Below, piece after piece: positions 52,914 to 61,610 of a stretch of DNA of 64,000 nucleotides. Source of the stretch: Streptomyces sp. NBC_00459 (GTDB lineage: Bacteria; Actinomycetota; Actinomycetes; Streptomycetales; Streptomycetaceae); NCBI RefSeq assembly GCF_036013955.1, contig NZ_CP107903.1, positions 7,502,001 to 7,566,000 on the forward strand, given 5' to 3'. The notes beneath the pieces are model-generated. The model did not search any database, was not told the origin of the DNA, and worked only from the letters and a program-made list of their open reading frames with translations. Position 1 is the first letter of the stretch. The number at the start of each line of letters is the position of its first letter. Made by a program: the position numbers and the translations under genes.

Positions 52914-54383
52914 CTACGGCGTCGGCGTCATCATCTTCACCGGTTCCGTCCCGGCCTCGCTGTGCCGCTCAGCCCAGCTCTCCAGGGCCGTGCGGCAGGC
53001 GTGGTCCAGATGGTGCAGGCCCGACAGGTCCAGCTCTATCGGCCGGTCCTGGGGCAGTGCCTCCAGGCTGTCGAGGATCTTCGGCAGCCGCAGGAAGGTC
53101 GCGTTGCCCGACAGGTACGCCTGGACGGGACCGGCACCCTTGTCGATGACCTCCAGCTTGAGGTGAGAGGCCTCCCAGGCGGTCTTGCCCACGGACAGGG
53201 CGAGACCGATCAGCACGCCCTCGAACATGTTCACGGAGACGATCGCCAGAGCCGTGACCACCAGGATCAGCGCCTCGCCCCGGTGCTCACGCCAGAGCGA
53301 GACGACCCCGCGCAGCGGTATGAGCTTCCAGCCCGCGTGGACGAGGATGCCGGCCAGCGCGGGCAGCGGTATGAGCGCCAGCGCGCCCGGCAGCAGCGCC
53401 GCGAACAGCAGCAGCCATACGCCGTGCAGCACCCGGGACGCCTTCGTCCGCGCCCCCGCCTGGACGTTCGCCGAGCTGCGCACGATCACCGCGGTCATCG
53501 GCAGCGCGCCCAGCAGCCCGCACACGGTGTTGCCGGCGCCCTGCGCCATCAGTTCCTTGTCGTACTGGGTGCGTGGACCGTCGTGCAGCCGGTCCATGGC
53601 GGCGGCGCTGAACAGGCTCTCGGCGGACGCGATCAGCGTGAACGCCACGACCGTGCCGATCACGCTCAGGCTCGCCAGTTCACCGAAGGAGCCGAGCCCG
53701 GGCAGCTGGACGGCGTCCAGCAGGCCCTTCACCTCGACCGTACCCACCGGCAGGTCGAACACGAGGGTGACGGCGGTCGCCAGGACCACCGCGGCGAGCG
53801 CGCCCGGCACCGCCCGCATTTTCTTGGGCAGCCGCTGCCACAGCACGATCACGGCTATCGTGCCCGCGCCGAGCGCCAGCGAGGCCAGCGCGCTGGTGTT
53901 CCCCAGGGCCTTCGCGGCGGCGTCGGGCAGCCCGGTGATCTTGTCGAGTCCGGCGGCCGGCGCCTTCAGCCCGGCCGCCGCGTACAGTTGCCCGGCGATG
54001 ATCACGAGCCCGATTCCGGCCAGCATGCCCTCGACGACGGACACCGAGATGGCCCGGAACCAGCGCCCCAGCTTCAGGGCGCCCATGGCGAGTTGGAGCA
54101 GTCCGGCGGCGAGCACGATCACCCCGAGCGCGGGCAGCCCGTGCTCGCGTACGGCCTCGAAGACCAGGACGGTGAGGCCGGCGGCGGGCCCGGACACCTG
54201 GAGGCTGCTGCCCGGCAGGAGTCCGGCGACGATGCCGCCCACGATGCCGGTGACCAGGCCGAGTTCGGCCGGCACGCCGGAGGCGACGGCGACGCCCACG
54301 CACAGCGGCAGGGCGACCAGGAACACGACGAGCGAGGCGGCGAAGTCCTGCCGCAGATGGGGGACCTTGGCAAATATGGACAT
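52914..54383 (-). CDS. SulP-family anion transporter (probable bicarbonate or sulfate)
   Basis: Membrane carrier of 489 residues with about eleven helices and a C-terminal STAS domain (LDSLEALPQDRPIELDLSGL). The conserved start of the fold, FLVALPLCVGVAVASGVPAE, and GIVGGIVAGLLPGSSLQVSG are SulP signatures. It is downstream of a carbonic anhydrase gene by eight bases, an arrangement expected of bicarbonate uptake, although SulP members also carry sulfate. ATG 54383; the open frame to 54509 overlaps the anhydrase. Confidence 0.9.
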   Translation of the reverse strand: MSIFAKVPHLRQDFAASLVVFLVALPLCVGVAVASGVPAELGLVTGIVGGIVAGLLPGSSLQVSGPAAGLTVLVFEAVREHGLPALGVIVLAAGLLQLAMGALKLGRWFRAISVSVVEGMLAGIGLVIIAGQLYAAAGLKAPAAGLDKITGLPDAAAKALGNTSALASLALGAGTIAVIVLWQRLPKKMRAVPGALAAVVLATAVTLVFDLPVGTVEVKGLLDAVQLPGLGSFGELASLSVIGTVVAFTLIASAESLFSAAAMDRLHDGPRTQYDKELMAQGAGNTVCGLLGALPMTAVIVRSSANVQAGARTKASRVLHGVWLLLFAALLPGALALIPLPALAGILVHAGWKLIPLRGVVSLWREHRGEALILVVTALAIVSVNMFEGVLIGLALSVGKTAWEASHLKLEVIDKGAGPVQAYLSGNATFLRLPKILDSLEALPQDRPIELDLSGLHHLDHACRTALESWAERHSEAGTEPVKMMTPTP

Positions 54384-54391
54384 GGCGGCCC

Positions 54392-54988
54392 TCACAGCGC
54401 TTCGAACGCGTCGGTGGCGGCGCGGTGTTCGCGCACGGACCCGGTGTGCACCTCGTAGTACCAGCCGCGCAGGCGCAGTTGGCCCTTCGCGAGGCGCTGC
54501 TCCACGCACGGGTAGGAGCGCAGCCGCAGCAGCTGTGCCAGGACGTGGTTCTGGACGGCCGAGGCGACCGTCGGGTCGCCGGTGTCGGACGGGGCGGTGG
54601 CTGTGGCCGGGGGCGCGTCGGCGGCGTGCGCGAGCCAGTCGCGTACGGCGGGTACGGCGGTGAGGTCGTCGCCGCGGACCAGGGCGCCGACGGCACCGCA
54701 GTGCGAGTGGCCGCAGACGACGATGTCGCTGACGCCGAGGACCTCCACGGCGTACTCGATGGTGGCGGCCTCGCCGGTGGGGCTGGCGGAGGCGTAAGGG
54801 GGGACGATGTTGCCCGCGGTGCGCAGCTCGAAGAGCTCGCCGGGCCTGGCACCCGTGATCAGGGCCGGGACGACCCTGGAATCGGAGCAGGTGATGAACA
54901 GGACCTGGGGGGACTGGCCTTCGGCGAGCCCGGCGAACTCCTCAGGGCGCTGACCGAAGGTGCGGGCGTTGTCGATGAGGGGCTGCAT
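54392..54988 (-). CDS. Beta-class carbonic anhydrase
   Basis: Zinc enzyme of 198 residues interconverting CO2 and bicarbonate. Zinc ligands Cys34, His94 and Cys97 lie in FITCSDSRVVP and VVCGHSHCGAVGAL; Asp36-Arg38 form the catalytic pair. The protein is cytoplasmic, with an insert of Ala/Pro/Thr (DAPPATATAPSDTGD) between the last helices. It leads an operon with the SulP gene, so the pair probably moves and buffers bicarbonate. Confidence 0.95.
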   Translation of the reverse strand: MQPLIDNARTFGQRPEEFAGLAEGQSPQVLFITCSDSRVVPALITGARPGELFELRTAGNIVPPYASASPTGEAATIEYAVEVLGVSDIVVCGHSHCGAVGALVRGDDLTAVPAVRDWLAHAADAPPATATAPSDTGDPTVASAVQNHVLAQLLRLRSYPCVEQRLAKGQLRLRGWYYEVHTGSVREHRAATDAFEAL

Positions 54989-55079
54989 GTGGTGACTCCT
55001 CCTGGCGCGCCTCGAAGGCGCGTCGGACGTACATGACAGTCGGACGTGCTGACAGGGAGTGGGGGGGGCGTCCCGGCTG

Positions 55080-55478
55080 TCAGCAGCGGAAGACCTGGAG
55101 CGCGGCCGGGGTGTGCGCGGTCAGCGATCTGGGTGCCTGATGGCGTGACGTGACGCGCGTCTCCGGTTCGTGCGGAGCCGTGGGATCCACCGCGAGGAGC
55201 GGGCGCTCGGGCACCTGGGGACCCGAATCGGCGATGCGATGCCGGTCGCGGGTGCGCAGGGGCAGGCTCGGGTCGTGATGACGGCCGCCGTCACCACAGG
55301 TGACGTACTCGTCGCGCTGGGCTGCCACCCTGGGTTTGTTTCTGGGCTCGGTCTTGGCCTCGGCATGACGGGCTGTGTGCGCGGATGCGAAGGACGTCGT
55401 GGGAGCGAAGAACGGGAGGGCCAGCAGGACGGCGGCGAGGAGGGAAATCACGGTCCGGGCCGTAGTACCTCGGAACAT
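55080..55478 (-). CDS. Small secreted protein of unknown function
   Basis: Protein of 132 residues beginning MFRGTTARTVISLLAAVLLA, a signal peptide likely cut near SFASA. The mature part is His/Arg-rich (HTARHAEAKTEP, GDGGRHHDPSLPLRTRDRHR) and ends with Cys (ALQVFRC). ATG 55478 follows GGAGG; an earlier GTG/ATG at 55520 is less likely. A triple 11-bp repeat resembling a PhoP box precedes it. No family recognised. Confidence 0.68.
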   Translation of the reverse strand: MFRGTTARTVISLLAAVLLALPFFAPTTSFASAHTARHAEAKTEPRNKPRVAAQRDEYVTCGDGGRHHDPSLPLRTRDRHRIADSGPQVPERPLLAVDPTAPHEPETRVTSRHQAPRSLTAHTPAALQVFRC

Positions 55479-55509
55479 GCGCCCCCCTCCAGGCGATTCA
55501 CGGTCTCTC

Positions 55510-55542
55510 GAACGCGTCAACGGTTGGTCAATTACGGGTCAA
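55510..55542 (-). promoter_or_regulatory. Three 11-bp direct repeats resembling a PhoP box
   Basis: On the minus strand three consecutive 11-base units each start TTGAC: TTGACCCGTAA, TTGACCAACCG, TTGACGCGTTC. Streptomyces PhoP binds 11-bp direct repeats with a GTTCACC core, so spacing matches exactly and the core approximately. A GTTAACCC/GGGTTAAC inverted repeat (55550-55557, 55574-55581) lies further upstream. Confidence 0.45.
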
Positions 55543-55587
55543 GAAACACGTTAACCCTGCGAAGTTGTTTGCTGGGTTAACTTAGCG

Positions 55588-55611
55588 TTTCAGGCTGAAG
55601 AGAGCCTGAAA
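55588..55611 (-). terminator. Hairpin after the AFG1-type ATPase gene
   Basis: Nine-bp stem TTTCAGGCT/AGCCTGAAA with 6-nt loop, about 70 bases beyond the ATPase stop. Confidence 0.55.
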
Positions 55612-55679
55612 AGCGCGGGTGGGGTGACGCGAACTGGTCCTTGACCTGCGGTAGTTCATATGGTGCGCAGGTCAGAGCG

Positions 55680-56786
55680 TCATGAGGGCTCCACGAGGCC
55701 CTTGGCGTCGCGGGCCAGCGCGGTCAGACGGGAGATCGCGCGGAAGTACTTCTTGCGGTAGCCGCCGTTCAGCATCTCCTCGCTGAACAACTGGTCGAAG
55801 GGCAGGCCGGAGGCGAGCACCGGCACCTCGCGGTCGTACAGCCGGTCGGCGAGCACGACGAGCCGCAGCGCCGTCGACTGGTCCGGGACCGGCCGCACAT
55901 CGGTGAGGCACACGGCCTTCAGGCCGTCCGTGAGGGCGCCGTAGCGGCTGGGGTGCACGCGGGCGAGGTGGCCGAGGAGCTGCGGGAAGTCGTCGAGCGA
56001 CGTGCCCTCGGTGGCGTAGGCCGCCTTGGTCACCTGCTCCTCGGTGTACGGCGCCGGGGCCTGGGGCAGCCCGCGGTGGCGGTAGTCCTCGCCGTCGATG
56101 CGCAGCGCGTGGAAGTGGGCGGACAGGCCCTGGATCTCGCGTAGGAAGTCGGCCGACGCGAACCGCCCTTCACCGAGCTTGCCCGGCAGGGTGTTCGAGG
56201 TGGCGGCGAGGGCGACGCCCGCGTCGACGAGCTTGCCGAGCAGGGTCGAGACGAGGACGGTGTCGCCCGGGTCGTCGAGTTCGAACTCGTCGATGCAGAG
56301 CAGCCGGTGGCCGGACAGGGTCTGGACGGTCTTCTGGAAGCCGAGGGCGCCGACCAGGTTCGTCAGCTCCACGAAGGTGCCGAAGGCCTTGAGTGCGGGT
56401 TCGGCCGGGGTGGCGTGCCAGAGCGAGGCGAGGAGATGGGTCTTGCCGACGCCGTAACCGCCGTCGAGGTAGACGCCACGGGGACCGGCCGGCACCTTGG
56501 ACGCCTTGACCTTCCCGAACCCGAAGAACCCCCGCTTGCCGCCTCCCAGGGCGTGCGCCCCGCCGAGCCCGCCCGCGAACCCGTCGAGGACGCGTACGGC
56601 CTCGGTCTGACTGGGCTGGTTCGGGTCCGGGATGTACGTACCGAAGCGCACCGAGTCGAACCGGGGCGGCGGCACCATCTCGGCGACCAGCCGGTCCGCG
56701 GGGACGTGCGGCTCACGGACGCACAGGGACAGCGGAGCCGTGTCGGCTATCGGACCGAGACCGGGGGACGCGGGGGTGGTAGGCAC
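55680..56786 (-). CDS. zapE: AFG1/ZapE-family ATPase
   Basis: AFG1-like P-loop ATPase of 368 residues. Walker A is YLDGGYGVGKTHLLASLWHA, Walker B LLCIDEFELDDPGD, sensor ATSNTLPGKL; all are diagnostic of the ZapE/AFG1 group. In E. coli ZapE acts at the division ring; the role in actinomycetes is not settled. A Lys/Gly-rich insert (KRGFFGFGKVKASKV) precedes Walker A. GTG 56786; the gene is divergent from a reductase gene. Confidence 0.92.
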   Translation of the reverse strand: MPTTPASPGLGPIADTAPLSLCVREPHVPADRLVAEMVPPPRFDSVRFGTYIPDPNQPSQTEAVRVLDGFAGGLGGAHALGGGKRGFFGFGKVKASKVPAGPRGVYLDGGYGVGKTHLLASLWHATPAEPALKAFGTFVELTNLVGALGFQKTVQTLSGHRLLCIDEFELDDPGDTVLVSTLLGKLVDAGVALAATSNTLPGKLGEGRFASADFLREIQGLSAHFHALRIDGEDYRHRGLPQAPAPYTEEQVTKAAYATEGTSLDDFPQLLGHLARVHPSRYGALTDGLKAVCLTDVRPVPDQSTALRLVVLADRLYDREVPVLASGLPFDQLFSEEMLNGGYRKKYFRAISRLTALARDAKGLVEPS

Positions 56787-57043
56787 GGTTCACCATGCTA
56801 GGGCCTGTCCGGCGGGCAGGGCCGGGCCGGACCGGCGCTGCGCGGGCGGCGACCGGGCGGGGGCGGGGTGGGCGGCTGCCGGGCGGAGGAGGCCGGCGGC
56901 GCGTGGGGGTCCCGTCGGTCGGGCGAAGCCGGGGGTGGGGGAGTCGGCAACCATGACAAAGGCGGCAGATGGGCGTTCGGGGCCCCGCGGCCCCGGGCCC
57001 GGCCCGCCGGACAGGCGGGGGGCGCCGTGCCAGACTGCCTGGC

Positions 57044-57868
57044 ATGCGACGTCTGTTCCCTGTGACCGAAGAGACAGTGGCCGAGGCCCCGGGAGGGGGC
57101 GCGGACGCCGGTGGTTCGCCCGGTGCCGGAGCGGTCGACCGTGAGTGGAGCCTGGAGGAGCTGGCCGCCGCCTACGCCTACCCCGAGAAGACGAACGGGA
57201 GCCGGGAAGCCTGGCTGCGCGCCAACATGGTGTCCACGCTCGACGGCGCAGCCCAGCACGACGGCCGTTCCCAGCCCATCTCGTCCGCCTCCGACATGCG
57301 GATCTTCGGCACCCTGAGGGCGCTGGCGGACGTGGTCCTGGTCGGTGCGGAAACGGTACGCCAGGAGGGCTACCGCCCGGCACGCGCGCGTGCCGAGTTC
57401 GCCGCGGCGCGGGAGGCGGCCGGGCAGGCGCAGGCGGCGGCGATCGCGATCGTCAGCGCGAGCCTGGAGCTGGACTACTCGCTCCCGCTGTTCACCTCGC
57501 CCCTGGTGCCCACCCTGATCCTCACGGGTGCCGCTGCCGCTCCCGACCGGGTCGCCGCGGCCGAGAAGGCGGGCGCCCGGGTGGTCGTCGCCGGTGACGG
57601 CATGGGCGTCGACCCGGCACGCGCGGTACAGGCACTCGCCGACCTCGGGCACACCCGTTTGCTGGCCGAGGGCGGGCCGCGGCTGCTGGGCCAGCTGGTG
57701 GCGGCCGAGGTGCTCGACGAGCTGTGTCTGACGATCTCCCCGATGCTCACCGTGGGGGACGCCCAGCGGATCTCGGGCGGGCCCTCGGTGCCCGTTCCCC
57801 GTCACTTCGAACTGGTGTCCTTGCTGGAGGAGGCCGGCTTCCTGTTCAGCCGTTATCACCGCTCCTGA
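57044..57868 (+). CDS. RibD C-terminal-type reductase
   Basis: Protein of 274 residues with the pyrimidine reductase fold of riboflavin synthesis and dihydrofolate reductase-like proteins. Conserved segments are LRANMVSTLDGAAQHDGRSQ, LADVVLVGAETVRQEGYRPA and LLAEGGPRLLGQLVAAEVLD; it lacks the deaminase half of RibD. NADPH-dependent reduction is expected; the substrate may be a pteridine or pyrimidine, not shown here. ATG 57044 lacks a ribosome site. Confidence 0.85.
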   Translation: MRRLFPVTEETVAEAPGGGADAGGSPGAGAVDREWSLEELAAAYAYPEKTNGSREAWLRANMVSTLDGAAQHDGRSQPISSASDMRIFGTLRALADVVLVGAETVRQEGYRPARARAEFAAAREAAGQAQAAAIAIVSASLELDYSLPLFTSPLVPTLILTGAAAAPDRVAAAEKAGARVVVAGDGMGVDPARAVQALADLGHTRLLAEGGPRLLGQLVAAEVLDELCLTISPMLTVGDAQRISGGPSVPVPRHFELVSLLEEAGFLFSRYHRS

Positions 57869-58024
57869 CGCACCGGGTCCGACTCGGCCCGACACGATCC
57901 GGAACCTGCCGTTCCGTTTGACTTTCGCTGGGCACACTAAATTTCGCAGTCCCCGTGCGATCACGGGGCAGGATGGTTTCAGCAGGGGCCTACGAACGGC
58001 CCACGGAGGAGAAGGGCGCCTGTC

Positions 58025-58498
58025 GTGTTCACAAGCGTACTGATGATCGAGAAGGCCCTGACGTCCGCCGACGTGGAGTTCGTCACCACCTTGCACGGCG
58101 ACGAGGACGTGGCCTTCCACGTGCTGCTCCAGCCCCGTGGCGACCAGGCCGACCGACTGTTGCGGGCCATCGACGACATCGCGCTGGGCGAGCTCGACGA
58201 GGCGGCGCACGAACGGGAGACCCCGGAGGGCGAGGACGCGGCGGCGCTGGGGGAGCGGGCACTCGAGGTGTCGCTGACGGCGCTGCGGGCGGCGGGGCAC
58301 GAGGCGGAGGGGCGGATCGTCGAGGACCATCCGCTCGATGCGTTGCGGGGGCTGGTGGACGAGATCGAGGCGGACGAGGTGATCGTGCTGACCGATCCCC
58401 ACTACGTGGAGGAGTTCTTCCACCGCGACTGGGCTTCCCGGGCCCGGCACAAGGTGGGGGTGCCCGTGCTGAAGCTGTTCTCGCACAGCAAGGTGTGA
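58025..58498 (+). CDS. Universal-stress-protein-like small protein
   Basis: Cytoplasmic acidic protein of 157 residues. The alpha/beta pattern, with LGERALEVSLTALRAAGHEA, VDEIEADEVIVLTDPHYVEE and ending ARHKVGVPVLKLFSH, resembles a USP nucleotide-binding fold, but no clear ATP motif is seen. GTG 58025 follows a strong purine ribosome site near 58004-58014. It stands directly upstream of murC with 105 bases between. Function uncertain. Confidence 0.65.
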   Translation: MFTSVLMIEKALTSADVEFVTTLHGDEDVAFHVLLQPRGDQADRLLRAIDDIALGELDEAAHERETPEGEDAAALGERALEVSLTALRAAGHEAEGRIVEDHPLDALRGLVDEIEADEVIVLTDPHYVEEFFHRDWASRARHKVGVPVLKLFSHSKV

Positions 58499-58603
58499 CG
58501 CCGTAGGGGCCGGGCGGGTGTCCGCGGCCCTCCCTTGTCGGGTGCCGCCGGTCCGGCTAATAGGCTGGGGGCTCAGCTTCGTACCGCATCTGGGGAGAAA
58601 CGC

Positions 58604-59992
58604 ATGGCACCCGGCCTTCCTATCGCCATGGACCGACCGCACTTCATCGGTATCGGTGGTGCCGGGATGTCAGGGATCGCGAAGATCCTGGCGCAGCGCG
58701 GGGCCGTGGTGGCCGGCAGTGATGCCAAGGAGTCCGAGACCGCCACGGCACTGCGGGCGCTGGGGGCGACCGTGCACATCGGCCATGCCGCCGGGCATCT
58801 CGCCGACGACGCCACCTGCGTCGTGGTCTCCTCCGCGATCCGCGCGGACAACCCCGAGCTGGCGCGGGCGGCGGAGCTGGGGATCTCGGTGGTCCACCGT
58901 TCGGACGCGCTCGCCCGGCTGATGGACGGCCTGCGGCCGATCGCGGTCGCGGGCACCCACGGGAAGACGACCACGACGTCCATGCTGGCGGTGTCGCTGA
59001 GCGAGCTGGGGCTGAACCCCTCGTACGCGATCGGCGGCGACCTGGACGCACCCGGCTCGAACGCCCTGCACGGCGACGGCGAGATCTTCGTGGCCGAGGC
59101 GGACGAATCGGACCGCAGCTTCCACAAGTACGCGCCCGAGGTCGCGATCATCCTCAACGTCGAACTCGACCACCACGCCAACTACGCCTCCATGGACGAG
59201 ATCTACGAGTCCTTCGAGACGTTCGCGGGCCGGATCGTGCCCGGCGGGACGCTGGTGATCTCCGCCGACCACGACGGTGCCCGCGAGCTGACGCGTCGCC
59301 TGCCGGACTCCGTACGGGTGGTGACGTACGGGGAGTCCGCGGACGCGGACGTGCGGGTCCTGTCGGTCGTACCGCAGGGCCTCAAGAGCGAGGTAACCGT
59401 CCTGCTGGGCGGCGAGGAGCTCACGTTCACCGTCTCCGTCCCCGGCCGGCACTACGCGCACAACGCGGTGGCCGCGCTCGCGGCGGGCGTCGCACTGGGC
59501 GTGCCCGCCGACGAGCTGGCCCCCGCCCTGGCCGCGTACACGGGGGTGAAGCGGCGGCTCCAGCTGAAGGGCGAGGAGGCGGGCGTCCAGGTCATCGACT
59601 CGTACGCGCACCACCCGACCGAGATGACGGCCGACCTGGAGGCGATGCGGGCGGCGGTCGGCGATGCGCGCATCCTGGTGGTCTTCCAGCCGCACCTCTT
59701 CTCCCGTACCCAGGAGCTGGGCAAGGAGATGGGCGAGGCGCTGGCGCTCGCGGACGCGTCGGTCGTCCTCGACATCTACCCGGCCCGCGAGGACCCGGTC
59801 CCCGGCGTGACCAGCGCGCTGATCATCGACGCCGCGCGGGCCGCGGGCGCCGACGTGACGGCCGTGGCGGACAAGGCCGAGGTGCCGGAGACCGTCGCGG
59901 GAATGGCGAAGCCCGGTGATCTCGTTCTCACCATGGGCGCGGGTGATGTCACGGACCTGGGCCCGCGGATCCTGGACCGTCTGGCACGGTGA
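58604..59992 (+). CDS. murC: UDP-N-acetylmuramate--L-alanine ligase
   Basis: Adds the first L-alanine to UDP-MurNAc in peptidoglycan synthesis, 462 residues. The N-terminal UDP-binding motif is FIGIGGAGMSGIAKILAQRG, the ATP loop AGTHGKTTTTSMLA, and the central motif EADESDRSF with LNVELDHHANY; DSYAHHPTEM marks the third domain. ATG 58604 follows GGGGAGAAA. In Streptomyces murC lies outside the division and cell-wall cluster, as here. Confidence 0.97.
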   Translation: MAPGLPIAMDRPHFIGIGGAGMSGIAKILAQRGAVVAGSDAKESETATALRALGATVHIGHAAGHLADDATCVVVSSAIRADNPELARAAELGISVVHRSDALARLMDGLRPIAVAGTHGKTTTTSMLAVSLSELGLNPSYAIGGDLDAPGSNALHGDGEIFVAEADESDRSFHKYAPEVAIILNVELDHHANYASMDEIYESFETFAGRIVPGGTLVISADHDGARELTRRLPDSVRVVTYGESADADVRVLSVVPQGLKSEVTVLLGGEELTFTVSVPGRHYAHNAVAALAAGVALGVPADELAPALAAYTGVKRRLQLKGEEAGVQVIDSYAHHPTEMTADLEAMRAAVGDARILVVFQPHLFSRTQELGKEMGEALALADASVVLDIYPAREDPVPGVTSALIIDAARAAGADVTAVADKAEVPETVAGMAKPGDLVLTMGAGDVTDLGPRILDRLAR

Positions 59993-60049
59993 CGTTCAGG
60001 GTTCCGCAGTGACTTTCGCGGTGACTTTCGCAGTAAGGGGCTGAGCTAC

Positions 60050-60457
60050 ATGTCGTACGACGTCGAAAAGCCGGACGAGCAGTGGCGCGCGGAGCTGACG
60101 CCGGCCGAGTACACGGTCCTGCGTCAGGCCGGCACGGAGCCCGCCTTCGTGGGTGAGTACACAGGCACCAAGACGAAGGGCGTCTACTCCTGCCGGGCCT
60201 GCGGCGCCGAACTCTTCACCTCGGACACGAAGTTCGAGTCGCACTGCGGCTGGCCGTCCTTCTTCGACCCGAAGGACACCGACGCGGTGGAGCTGATCGC
60301 GGACCGTTCGCTCGGGATGGTGCGGACCGAGGTGCGGTGTGCCCGGTGCGGGTCGCACCTCGGGCACGTGTTCGAGGGGGAGGGGTATGCGACCCCGACC
60401 GATCAGCGGTACTGCATCAACAGCATCTCGCTGCGGCTGACGCCCGACGAGGGCTGA
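60050..60457 (+). CDS. msrB: Peptide-methionine (R)-S-oxide reductase
   Basis: Repairs methionine-R-sulfoxide in proteins. The 135-residue protein has zinc cysteines 48/51 (CRAC) and 97/100 (CARC), catalytic Cys122 in RYCINSISLRL, and SHCGWPSF with Cys66. ATG 60050 follows a purine-rich leader with a GTGACTTTCGC direct repeat. It may be cotranscribed with murC, 57 bases apart. Confidence 0.96.
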   Translation: MSYDVEKPDEQWRAELTPAEYTVLRQAGTEPAFVGEYTGTKTKGVYSCRACGAELFTSDTKFESHCGWPSFFDPKDTDAVELIADRSLGMVRTEVRCARCGSHLGHVFEGEGYATPTDQRYCINSISLRLTPDEG

Positions 60458-60479
60458 GGACCGGGAGCGCCACTGGCCG

Positions 60480-60521
60480 ATGGGGGCCCTGCCGTCGTAC
60501 GTCGTACGGCAGGGCCCCCAT
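60480..60521. terminator. Bidirectional terminator between msrB and convergent lipoprotein gene
   Basis: Perfect 16-bp stem (60480-60495 with 60506-60521) and a 10-nt loop containing CGTACG. Ends msrB from the left and the lipoprotein gene from the right. Confidence 0.85.
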
Positions 60522-60530
60522 CGCGTTCCC

Positions 60531-60935
60531 CTATGAGGTGCAGACGTCCTTCAGCCGGTCGGCGGCGGCGTCGATCCTGCTGGAGTCCGGGCTCGTGTCG
60601 CCGTTCAGGATCGACTTGTTGTAGTCCTTTATCGCCTTGTTCAGATCGTCGACCGCCTTGTCGACCTCGCCGTCGTCCGTCTCCTTGTTGATCTTGTCCA
60701 GGTTCTTGTCGATGGTGTCGATGGAGTCGTCGGTTTTCGACGGGTCCTTCACCGCGTCCCAGCCGGCCTCGTGGATCGCCTTGACGCTGTCCGAGATGGA
60801 GTCGGCGTTGCTGAGGCAGCCGAGGGAGTTGTCGAGGTCCTCGCAGCCGGTCAGAAGTCCGGCGGTCATGGCGACGGCGGCGACGGCGGTGGCGATGGTG
60901 GTGGTGCGACGGCCGCGACGGCGGTTCGAGGGCAT
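60531..60935 (-). CDS. Small secreted lipoprotein
   Basis: Protein of 134 residues. After a basic start (MPSNRRRGRR) and hydrophobic core comes a lipobox LLTGC. The mature part is acidic and helical (KNLDKINKETDDGEVDKAVD), with cysteines at the lipid site, in LGCLS and near the end (KDVCTS). Function unknown. The stop lies ten bases from the shared terminator. Confidence 0.75.
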   Translation of the reverse strand: MPSNRRRGRRTTTIATAVAAVAMTAGLLTGCEDLDNSLGCLSNADSISDSVKAIHEAGWDAVKDPSKTDDSIDTIDKNLDKINKETDDGEVDKAVDDLNKAIKDYNKSILNGDTSPDSSRIDAAADRLKDVCTS

Positions 60936-60986
60936 GGAAAGGGTCCCTTCACTTCATGGGTTGACGAGGACTTCGGTGTGCGGGCG

Positions 60987-61391
60987 TCAGGCCCAGGGCT
61001 GCTGCTCCACGAGCGCGGGCGCCGTCCGCTCCTTGCGGCTCGACACGAGGCCGCCGGCCGCGCCCAGGGAGACCAGGCCCATACCGGCGGCGGTCGCGAT
61101 CCCCTTCACGCCGTCCATCGTGAAGTAGCAGAACGCGGCCACACCGCCGTTGAACAGGAAGAGGAACCAGAGCGTGGACGGCTTCGACAGGAACGCCTTG
61201 ATCCTCGGCCTCCTGGCGATGCGTGAGCCCGCCAGCAGGGAGACGGCGATGCCGGCGTAGGCGGCCAGGTCCTTCTCCGTGCCGTCGAGAACGGCGCCGG
61301 ACGCGGTGCTCGCGGTGAGACCGCCGAGGAAGCACGACCACAGCAGCAGATTGGTGATGAACGACTTCACGGCGGCGAGCAGCGTCTTCAC
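60987..61391 (-). CDS. Small membrane protein
   Basis: Protein of 134 residues with about three to four helices (FITNLLLWSCFLGGLTASTA, AYAGIAVSLLAG, LWFLFLFNGGVAAFCYF, GMGLVSLGAAGGLV). GTG 61391 is preferred because AAGGA is six bases upstream; the ATG at 61397 touches that site. No family recognised. Transcribed in the same direction as the adjacent lipoprotein gene. Confidence 0.68.
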   Translation of the reverse strand: MKTLLAAVKSFITNLLLWSCFLGGLTASTASGAVLDGTEKDLAAYAGIAVSLLAGSRIARRPRIKAFLSKPSTLWFLFLFNGGVAAFCYFTMDGVKGIATAAGMGLVSLGAAGGLVSSRKERTAPALVEQQPWA

Positions 61392-61532
61392 GGACATTCC
61401 TTCGGCGGGGAGGGAGGGGTTCTGGGCTCTGCCGACCACGATCCCGTCGCTTGATCGCCGCCACGAGGGACCCTTCTCCCGAATGCGTGGTGTAGCCCGC
61501 TACACCGTCCGCGATGCTGCGCGAATATTTCA

Positions 61533-61561
61533 TTGACCGGTCGGTACACGATACGTAGCAT
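61533..61561 (+). promoter_or_regulatory. Promoter of the cyclase gene overlapped by a TetR-type operator
   Basis: TTGACC (61533-61538) and TAGCAT (61556-61561) are spaced 17 bases. The 14-mer GACCGGTCGGTACA (61535-61548) covers the -35 and spacer, and its exact reverse complement stands before the SDR gene at 63620-63633. Confidence 0.65.
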
Positions 61562-61610
61562 GCGGATGGCAGGCCGTCGACGAGGACTGGCGCCAGGAAG
61601 CGGAGTGACC

